Shown: positions 1 through 5,170 of the stretch, one piece after another
Layout of the letters: every line of letters begins with the position of its first letter
How positions within the stretch are numbered: the stretch's first letter is position 1
From: Acidobacteriota bacterium
Lineage (GTDB): Bacteria > Acidobacteriota > Terriglobia > Terriglobales > Acidobacteriaceae
Assembly: GCA_021781075.1 (NCBI GenBank)
Contig: JAJXXN010000054.1
Coordinates: forward strand, 1-8,392
Reading direction: 5' to 3'
Length of the DNA: 8,392 nucleotides
Translations under genes and position numbers: made by a program
The notes under the pieces: model-generated
Databases searched by the model: none
What the model was told of the DNA's origin: nothing
The model's input: only the letters and a program-made list of their open reading frames with translations

Positions 1-2
1 CC

Positions 3-1088
3 GACCACCTCAACACCCTCGGGATCGGGCAAGGACCGCTTTCGCGCTTTGTCGCCCTGCCACACACCGAGGGCTGTGGCGCTGCTGAGGGTGCTAACGA
101 AGATGTCGTGACACGCGCCCTGCTCGGGCATCTCACGCACCCGCTTGTAGGCGCTGCGCTGCTGCTCGAGCAGCCCTATGGCTTTTTCGGCGCGCTCAAC
201 CCCACCGGCCATTCGGCCATTTACCTGGCGCGAATCTGCGCTGAAACGCCGACGCAATTGCGCCGTTGCAAGGCTGGCGAACTTGGCTCCGTCATCAGCC
301 GTTATCAGGGCCTGGACAATTACGACTGGCTGGCCATTCCACTGGTTCCCTATCTCTATGCCGTCGAAGATGCCTCCGATGCTCCTCTCTCCGTTGACAA
401 GGCCCTCGTCAACCGGTTACGGGACCAATTTCATGAGAGGCACCTACTCACACTCAGCGCCGAGGTGCCACGCGGCGGCTTTTTCAGCGGTGGATGGTCC
501 GAACTCGCAGGCGCCTCCTATGAGCGCCGCATCTACGCTTACCGATTCAACACCACCGAAGAGCAGGATGACAAACTGCTCGATTACCTCAATTCGCATC
601 CCAACGTCTCACACTTCAACCTGCTTTACCAGAATTGCGCCGACTTCTCACGCGGCATACTCAACTATTACCTGCCCGGGGTCTTTGACCGCAGCATCTT
701 CCCCGATGCCGGCCTTACAACGCCCAAACAAATCACCTACAAGCTGCTGCGCTACGGCCGCTCTCATCCGGAGCTGGGGCTCAAGGTGTATCTCATACCC
801 CAAGTGCCGGGCTACCGCAAGCAAAGCAAACGCAACCACGGCATCGCTGAGTCCTTTGTGACCACGGGGTATGCCATTCCACTCATCGCGCTCAACCCCT
901 ATATTGCAGGCGGTCTCTTTGTTGACTACCTTATCCGCGGCCGGGCGCATCTGGTGCCCAAGGACCCCATCCTTGCCGACGCGATGCACATGGAGAATTT
1001 GACAGGGGGAACAAGCACGGTGGAAAATCCAACCAAAACCGAGGCATTGAATACAGTCTCGGGCACGAACGGGAAGGCGACCCCATAA
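3..1088 (+). CDS. Conserved envelope protein with permuted NlpC/P60-like (LRAT-like) His/Cys motifs, 5'-truncated by window edge
   Basis: The frame is open from the left edge to the TAA at 1086-1088 (361 visible residues), with G/C-rich third codon positions throughout. The first in-frame start candidate, GTG at 108, has no good ribosome site and the coding signal continues upstream of it, so I treat the gene as truncated by the edge. Seen: a hydrophobic stretch, then NPTGHSAIYL with His at 210-212; a well-defined middle (YDWLAIPLVPYLY); and NLLYQNCADF with Cys at 636-638. A His followed much later by an Asn-Cys pair is the order found in circularly permuted papain-like folds (LRAT, YiiX). 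Those families act on amide or thioester bonds of lipids or peptides; a hydrolase role here is inference only. A hydrophobic segment near 860-940 may be membrane-associated. The tail (about 990-1085) is Thr/Asn/Gly-rich and probably disordered. The substrate is unknown. The next gene follows after 2 nt. Confidence 0.8.
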   Translation, partial: DHLNTLGIGQGPLSRFVALPHTEGCGAAEGANEDVVTRALLGHLTHPLVGAALLLEQPYGFFGALNPTGHSAIYLARICAETPTQLRRCKAGELGSVISRYQGLDNYDWLAIPLVPYLYAVEDASDAPLSVDKALVNRLRDQFHERHLLTLSAEVPRGGFFSGGWSELAGASYERRIYAYRFNTTEEQDDKLLDYLNSHPNVSHFNLLYQNCADFSRGILNYYLPGVFDRSIFPDAGLTTPKQITYKLLRYGRSHPELGLKVYLIPQVPGYRKQSKRNHGIAESFVTTGYAIPLIALNPYIAGGLFVDYLIRGRAHLVPKDPILADAMHMENLTGGTSTVENPTKTEALNTVSGTNGKATP

Positions 1089-1090
1089 TC

Positions 1091-1528
1091 ATGAACAGCA
1101 AAAAACATCAAAGCTACAAAAACCACGTTCGCTTTGACCCCCTCTATCACGTTGTCCTTTTCTCCGTCCTCGTCATCAACCTTGTTGTGGTTGTGGTCCA
1201 CTTGCTCCACCACGTCAACCTGCACAGCGTATGGCTGCTGGTGCTCTCACTTGCCGCCATGTTGCTTTTTCTCAAGATGCGGCTTTATGCCATGACGGTG
1301 CAGGACCGTGTCATCCGCCTCGAGGAGCGCCTGCGCCTCCAGGCCCTCGCGCCCGCCGAGTGGCACGCGCAGATTTATCACCTCTCCACCGACCAGCTCA
1401 TCGGCCTTCGCTTCGCATCCGATGACGAAGTCGTCGCACTGGCCAAAGAGGCGTTGGAAAAAGGACTCAACCGCAAGCAGATCAAGGAGCGGGTGAAGAA
1501 CTGGCGCGCAGACTGGGAGCGGGTGTAA
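1091..1528 (+). CDS. Small membrane protein, DUF6526 family
   Basis: A 145-residue protein with a short polar N-terminus containing NHVRFDPLYH, then two hydrophobic helices (about residues 19-43 and 46-66) separated by a short His/Asn turn. After them comes a charged cytoplasmic-type region: a helix with VIRLEERLRL (74-83), then a segment with LIGLRFASDDEVVALAKEAL and a basic C-terminal helix (IKERVKNWRADWERV). The NH-x-R...YH start, the two helices and the RFASDDE...IK...W pattern match what I recall of DUF6526, a family of unknown function. Both termini are probably cytoplasmic. The ATG lies 2 nt after the upstream stop, which implies co-transcription and perhaps translational coupling. The only ribosome-site-like string (GGAAGG, 1072-1077) is about 13 nt away, which is weak. 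No enzymatic motif is visible. Confidence 0.85.
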   Translation: MNSKKHQSYKNHVRFDPLYHVVLFSVLVINLVVVVVHLLHHVNLHSVWLLVLSLAAMLLFLKMRLYAMTVQDRVIRLEERLRLQALAPAEWHAQIYHLSTDQLIGLRFASDDEVVALAKEALEKGLNRKQIKERVKNWRADWERV

Positions 1529-1605
1529 CCCGGGGAAAACCCAAAGGACGCGAACCAAGGAAGTAAAAAGCGCGTTCCCGGCTCCCGCAACGCCGATTAC
1601 CGCGC

Positions 1606-1611
1606 TACACT
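1606..1611 (+). promoter_or_regulatory. Putative -10 box for leaderless cyaY transcription
   Basis: TACACT matches a sigma-70 type TANNNT box. It ends six bases before the cyaY ATG at 1618, so the expected transcription start falls on or next to the A of the ATG. No Shine-Dalgarno string is visible between 1590 and 1617. I see no convincing -35 hexamer at 16-18 nt spacing, so the call rests on the -10 match and the spacing alone. Confidence 0.4.
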
Positions 1612-1617
1612 GAACTC

Positions 1618-1941
1618 ATGAGCCTGGAAGTGAGTGAAGGGGAATTTCGCGCCCGCGCCGAAGCGGCGATGAACGCATTGAAAAAACACCTGTATGACGC
1701 CGAGGAAGAGGGCGGCTTCGAGGTGGAGGAACAGGGCGGAGTTCTCAATTTGGTCTTTGAAGTGCCACCGGGAAAATTTGTCATCACCACCAACGCCCCC
1801 GTCCGCCAAATCTGGATCTCCGCGCTTTCCACCAGTTTTAAACTCGACTGGGATTCAACCGCGGGGGAGTTTGTGCTTCCGAAATCGAATGAGCGCCTGA
1901 TTCCGCTGGTGGATAGGCTGGTGCGCGAGCATTCGGGCTGA
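1618..1941 (+). CDS. cyaY: Iron-sulfur cluster assembly protein CyaY (bacterial frataxin)
   Basis: A 107-residue protein, close to the usual bacterial frataxin length. An N-terminal amphipathic helix (residues 1-30, EFRARAEAAMNALKKHLYDA) runs into an acidic stretch (EEEGGFEVEEQGG). This is the negatively charged ridge with which frataxins bind iron. The beta-sheet region follows with VLNLVFEVPPGKFVITTNAP and the family signature around PVRQIWISA...FKLDW (residues 60-78), where Gln-x-Trp corresponds to the conserved core of the frataxin sheet. The C-terminal helix is LIPLVDRLVREHSG. Known role of the family: a cytoplasmic protein that binds iron and modulates cysteine desulfurase (IscS) activity during Fe-S cluster assembly. 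No isc or suf genes are present in the window, so the partner is not visible. The gene probably has its own promoter, since an 89-nt gap and a TACACT box precede it. It converges on the protease gene that ends at 2039. Confidence 0.9.
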   Translation: MSLEVSEGEFRARAEAAMNALKKHLYDAEEEGGFEVEEQGGVLNLVFEVPPGKFVITTNAPVRQIWISALSTSFKLDWDSTAGEFVLPKSNERLIPLVDRLVREHSG

Positions 1942-1989
1942 ACTTGATCCGCATCCACCCTGAACCGCACCGCTTTCCAAAGCAAATGC

Positions 1990-2024
1990 AAAAAGGCCCG
2001 GCTTCCACAATGGAGAGCCGGGCC
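1990..2024 (-). terminator. Intrinsic terminator of the frameshifted S53 protease gene, possibly bidirectional
   Basis: A perfect 9-bp stem, GGCCCGGCT (1995-2003) with AGCCGGGCC (2016-2024), is extended inward by TCCA/TGGA with one bulged G. On the minus strand it is followed by a run of five T (complement of 1990-1994), and it begins 15 nt after the TAA at 2039-2041. It lies between convergent genes. On the plus strand the bases after the stem (TTGCAGTTGGTTGTTT) are moderately T-rich, so it may also stop cyaY transcription. Confidence 0.85.
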
Positions 2025-2038
2025 TTGCAGTTGGTTGT

Positions 2039-4489
2039 TTAATTCACGGTCAGTGTGAAGCTGGTGCTGACCTTGGTGGCCTGCGCATCGCTGCCAGTCC
2101 CGGAAACGGTGATGGTGTAGTTGCCGGTGGTGGTACCCGTGGCACCGCCGCCACCGCCGCCGCTGCTGCCATTGCCGTTGCAACCGCTCAGGTAGCCCAT
2201 GGCCACAAAGAGCACCAGCGCGCCCAGCATGGAACGCCACTTGCGAGAGCGAGCCGGAACGCCAAAGAAGAGCAGCAGAGCCAGGGCCAATCCGCCCGCC
2301 ATTCCCTTCCAATCGGATTTCTGCGCGCTCAGAGTTCCTGTGTGCGCCGGAGTGGCAGCCGTGGTCATGATGTTCAGGGTCACCGTTCCCGGCGCGCCCG
2401 ATGTTCCCGGTGTGGCCATGCCACCCGAGCAAGTCGGTGCATTCACAGCTCCCGTTGGCGAGGCTGACACGGAGCAGGTTACTGTCACCGTGCCGGTATA
2501 GCCGCCGTAGCCAATCAGGGAGACGGTGGGTGTTGCGGCGCTGCCATGCGTAACCGAGGTTGTCGCCACGCTCATGGTGTAGGTCGTGGTGGTCACCGTG
2601 ACGGTGTTTGTGCCCGAGAGTGGCGCGTAGGTTGCGTCACCCGAGTACGAGGCTGTGATGGTGTCCGTTGCCGGCGTGGTTGTGCCACCCGCCAGGGAAT
2701 AAGCAGGGATCGTAAATGTCACTGTGCCACCGCTCAAAACCTGCGCCGTGGAGGTGTAGCTTCCGCTGCTGAAGGTCACATTGCCGGTCGGCGTGCCACT
2801 GCCGCCGGTGATGGTCGCCGTCACACTCAATGTTTGATCGGAGTTGATGCTGGTGATCCCGCCGAAGCTGACCACGACGTTGGCGGTGCCGGAACCAGTG
2901 GCGGTGCCCCAATAGTTCACCAACTGCGCCACATCCACCGAGCCGATGCCCGTGGCAAGGTCGTAGCCTGCGCTGGTGTTGTAGCCGGTCATGTAGTCCG
3001 TACCGCTGGTGACCGCGGCACAGGAGCCGGCGGGGCTTGATGTTGCATTGCACGGCACAGCGATGTTGCCCACCGTAATGTCGTGGAAGATGCTGCCGGC
3101 ATGGTTGCCGGCTGCCAGTAGATAAAGCTCCGGATTGGGCAATCCGATTGAACCACCCTGCGACTCAGTGACCAGTGCGAAGATGCCAGCGGTTGCCGGT
3201 GAGGATGTTGAAGTGCCGCCAAAAGCGTTGAAGTAGAACTGGTTCTGCGCGTTGATGCTGGCGCAGTTGGTGTAGAAAGCCGTGCCAGGGACCGAGTCAT
3301 CCGTGCAAACCAGCCAACTGGCATTGTCTGCGCCGTTGGCGCCCAGCAGTGACATGTCGGGAATATCGCGAACCGAGTCGGCAGGCGTCAGGGCGCTTTG
3401 CCAAGCCGGCTTTGCATAGCCTTTGCAGGTTGCGCCACCGCCCGATGCGCAGGAGCTTTTGCCGCCCGAGCCAGCCGCGAAATTAACCGCGCCATAGCCC
3501 GAAGGCAGAACATTTTGTGAAATCAGGAGGTTGGGATTTGTTGTGTCGTTCCAGGCTGACTCGGGAATGTAGCCCAAAGCACCGCCATAGAGTGAACTGT
3601 TTGTGGAGTTCACATAAGTACTGAAGCTGGTTAGCAACGGATAATAATCCGTTCCGCCGACTGCCACGTTATACGGTGTGGAGGCAAAACCGCTGACCGT
3701 CAAGCCGCCAGTGGCATAGCCATTCGGGGGGCGGTAATCGCAGCCGGCCGAGCCGCTGTCGCCCGAAGAGACAAATACGGAGATGCCCTGCGCAGCCGCC
3801 TGCTGCCACCAGCCATTCAACTGAATGTTGTTCGAGGCTCCCAGCGTGCTTTCACATTCGCCAAAACTCAGGCTGAAAACGTTGTCGCGGTTGTCCGAGA
3901 GCATCTGCTCAATGCCTGAGACCAGGTCGGTGGAGACGTAGTAATTGACCTGCGCGCCGGGGGCTATGCCGCCGGAGAGTTCCGTGTCAATGTAGGCCTC
4001 GTCGGCATCGCCATTTTCACTGGCATTGTCAATGTTGTAGATGGTGAATTGCCCGTCCTTGGAAACCTGCACACTGCCGATGCAATGCTGGATTGTAGGG
4101 TTGGTGCCACAGGGTTCGGAGGTGGGAGTGGAGGGCGTGGGAATGGTCTGACCCAGAAAAAGTTTGCGATAGTTCCACACTGTGGAGGAGAGAATCAGGC
4201 TGTCGCCGCCAATGCCGATATTCACACCGGTCCCATCCACAGTACTGCTGCCGTTGTAATTAATATTCAAGGTCTTATTCGGCGTGTCATAGATTGTCCC
4301 GGCATCCTGCGGGGTGAAGTAAAGCTTGCAACTGCCGCTGGCGCAGATTGAAAGGTTGGGATTGCCCTGGTTCTCCATGGGGACCAGCGCGTGTTTGGCC
4401 GGGTCAAACTGCCCTGCCGGGCCATGGGTGAAATAAGGAGTCGGCTTGATGGTGTTCAGGTGCGAGATGCCCACCACGACCGGGGCCAC
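2039..4489 (-). CDS. Catalytic and C-terminal part of a frameshifted sedolisin (S53, pro-kumamolisin) protease
   Basis: This is an 816-residue reading frame if opened at the GTG at 4487-4489. That GTG has no ribosome site and is better read as an internal Val codon continuing from the propeptide frame (4456-5019). Seen: the S53 catalytic set Glu164 and Asp168 (DEAYIDTE), oxyanion Asp244 (SSGDSGS) and nucleophile Ser427 (FGGTSTSSP). The calcium site is FHDITVG (Asp470) plus GYDLATGIG (Asp510). After it come an Ig-like domain (about 535-635, with GTPTGNVTF and ASYSGDATY), a second beta domain with a Cys pair (672, 687), a hydrophobic segment (730-744), a basic turn PARSRKWR, a second hydrophobic segment (753-768) ending LSGC, a Gly run and a beta tail ending LTVN. 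The family consists of secreted endopeptidases active at acid pH, folded like subtilisin with a Glu-Asp-Ser triad. All catalytic residues remain, so the frameshift is recent, an assembly error, or compensated. Confidence 0.85.
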   Translation of the reverse strand: MAPVVVGISHLNTIKPTPYFTHGPAGQFDPAKHALVPMENQGNPNLSICASGSCKLYFTPQDAGTIYDTPNKTLNINYNGSSTVDGTGVNIGIGGDSLILSSTVWNYRKLFLGQTIPTPSTPTSEPCGTNPTIQHCIGSVQVSKDGQFTIYNIDNASENGDADEAYIDTELSGGIAPGAQVNYYVSTDLVSGIEQMLSDNRDNVFSLSFGECESTLGASNNIQLNGWWQQAAAQGISVFVSSGDSGSAGCDYRPPNGYATGGLTVSGFASTPYNVAVGGTDYYPLLTSFSTYVNSTNSSLYGGALGYIPESAWNDTTNPNLLISQNVLPSGYGAVNFAAGSGGKSSCASGGGATCKGYAKPAWQSALTPADSVRDIPDMSLLGANGADNASWLVCTDDSVPGTAFYTNCASINAQNQFYFNAFGGTSTSSPATAGIFALVTESQGGSIGLPNPELYLLAAGNHAGSIFHDITVGNIAVPCNATSSPAGSCAAVTSGTDYMTGYNTSAGYDLATGIGSVDVAQLVNYWGTATGSGTANVVVSFGGITSINSDQTLSVTATITGGSGTPTGNVTFSSGSYTSTAQVLSGGTVTFTIPAYSLAGGTTTPATDTITASYSGDATYAPLSGTNTVTVTTTTYTMSVATTSVTHGSAATPTVSLIGYGGYTGTVTVTCSVSASPTGAVNAPTCSGGMATPGTSGAPGTVTLNIMTTAATPAHTGTLSAQKSDWKGMAGGLALALLLFFGVPARSRKWRSMLGALVLFVAMGYLSGCNGNGSSGGGGGGATGTTTGNYTITVSGTGSDAQATKVSTSFTLTVN

Positions 4490-5019
4490 GCGGCGGGAAT
4501 CTGCGGGTCGCTGACATTTGCCATGAAGATTTCGCCTTCTGCATTGAACTGGTGAATCTGTGTGTGGAAGGCATTCTCCACATCGACCACCCTGCCGCTG
4601 AAGGCAATGCCCATGCCGCCGGAGTCCACGCGCTCAACGGAGAAGCCGCGACCGGTGAGCCAGTTCAGGAGTGAGTTGATATCCGCGCCCGAGACGCCGT
4701 AGCGCTGGCTGAACTGGGCCGGCGTCAGCCATTGGTGATAGTAGGGCGATTGCGGGTTCTGCTGCGCCGCCATGAAGGACTCAAGCGCCTGCTCCTGCGC
4801 CGCGGTGCGAGAGAGCACCAGGCGCATGTGGGTCATCACCGTGCCCTGCGGCACTGCGCCCAGGTCAAATTCCGGTTGGGCAAGCGAGGGGACGTTGCCT
4901 GACAGCGTCACCAGTTGGGCCTCATCGATTGTCCCAAGGATGCGCGTTTGTGTTTGTGCTGCAAGTAGCGAGACGGCGAAGGCGGCATAGAATAAGACCG
5001 CGGTGCGGAAGAATCTCAT
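4456..5019 (-). CDS. Signal peptide and pro-kumamolisin activation domain of the frameshifted S53 protease (N-terminal fragment)
   Basis: A 187-residue frame starting at ATG 5017-5019. A TTG start at 5082 is possible but would put 21 charged residues before the signal peptide. The ATG is followed directly by MRFFRTAVLF and a hydrophobic core, with likely cleavage near Ala20/Ala21. The rest is a classic pro-kumamolisin domain: MRLVLSRTAAQEQALESFM, SPYYHQWLTPAQFSQRYG (91-108), a WLTGRGFSVERV helix/strand (120-131), IAFSGRVVDVENAFHTQIH (138-156) and DPQIPAA (171-177). The homologous end in the neighbouring protease is NPKIPAALAPVVLGV. Here the frame goes wrong after PAA and stops 10 residues later at 4456-4458. 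In the family this domain keeps the protease inactive and helps it fold until it is cleaved off at low pH. The fragment overlaps the catalytic frame by 34 nt. Alone it could only yield a secreted propeptide without its protease. Confidence 0.8.
   Translation of the reverse strand: MRFFRTAVLFYAAFAVSLLAAQTQTRILGTIDEAQLVTLSGNVPSLAQPEFDLGAVPQGTVMTHMRLVLSRTAAQEQALESFMAAQQNPQSPYYHQWLTPAQFSQRYGVSGADINSLLNWLTGRGFSVERVDSGGMGIAFSGRVVDVENAFHTQIHQFNAEGEIFMANVSDPQIPAAWPRSWWASRT
4487..4495 (-). other. Apparent one-base deletion joining propeptide and catalytic frames
   Basis: Read on the minus strand, the codons are ATT CCC GCC GCG TGG CCC in the propeptide frame, while homology needs GCC GCN GTG GCC CCG (Ala-Ala-Val-Ala-Pro). 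One base is missing between 4489 and 4490 within a G/C-rich tract. Adding it back gives a continuous 993-residue protein. There is no X-XXY-YYZ slippery heptamer here, so programmed -1 frameshifting looks unlikely. Confidence 0.75.
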
Positions 5020-5030
5020 GCTTTGTATTT

Positions 5031-5036
5031 TTCCTT
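5031..5036 (-). promoter_or_regulatory. Ribosome binding site supporting the ATG at 5019
   Basis: On the minus strand this reads AAGGAA within GAAAGGAAAAATAC, with about 11-12 nt between it and the ATG. The spacing is somewhat long but the site is the only purine-rich match, and it favours the ATG at 5019 over the TTG at 5082. I could not identify a convincing promoter in the rest of the 5041-5114 gap. TAGAAT on the minus strand (complement of about 5083-5088) could be a -10 box but lacks a -35 partner. Confidence 0.4.
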
Positions 5037-5114
5037 TCAATTTGAGAGAGCGGCTAAAGTGGATGGAATCACCATCGCCCAATTCTAAAATGAGAAGCTT
5101 ACATTCCGCCTTTG

Positions 5115-5152
5115 AAAAAAGAAGGCCCGGCTTCCCATTGGGAAACCGGGCC
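5115..5152 (-). terminator. Intrinsic terminator of the upstream S53 protease gene
   Basis: The stem is GGCCCGG (5124-5130) with CCGGGCC (5146-5152), continued after one C/A mismatch by TTCCC (5132-5136) with GGGAA (5140-5144) around an ATT loop. On the minus strand the stem is followed by TTCTTTTTTC (complement of 5114-5123). It starts 18 nt after the TAA at 5171-5173. It separates transcription of the two tandem protease genes and shares the string AAGGCCCGGCTTCC with the terminator at 1990-2024. Confidence 0.9.
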
Positions 5153-5170
5153 AGGTTACTTTGGGTGAAT

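Noticed and set aside
108..110. GTG as the true start of the first gene
   Set aside because: The frame is open with a coding third-position bias back to the window edge and there is no good ribosome site before the GTG, so truncation by the edge is more likely.
926..1225. A 99-codon minus-strand frame across the junction of the first two genes
   Set aside because: It is antisense to two supported genes, is Val/Asp-rich because it mirrors their codons, and has no ribosome site or family resemblance.
2140..2172. GCC-rich short repeat
   Set aside because: It is only the poly-Gly linker (GSSGGGGGG) after the C-terminal Cys of the protease, not an independent repeat element.
1605..2432. A 275-codon minus-strand frame running from the protease C-terminus through the terminator into cyaY
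   Set aside because: It overlaps two well-supported genes in other frames and reads through the terminator hairpin. The product is His/Gly/Ser-rich with no recognisable domain.
4486..4500. Programmed -1 ribosomal frameshifting at the split
   Set aside because: The codons ATT CCC GCC GCG offer no re-pairing after a one-base slip and there is no slippery heptamer. A mutation or assembly error is simpler.
5020..5082. Extended N-terminus of the frameshifted protease from a TTG at 5082
   Set aside because: It would add 21 polar and basic residues ahead of a normal signal peptide. The ATG at 5019 has a purine-rich site upstream.
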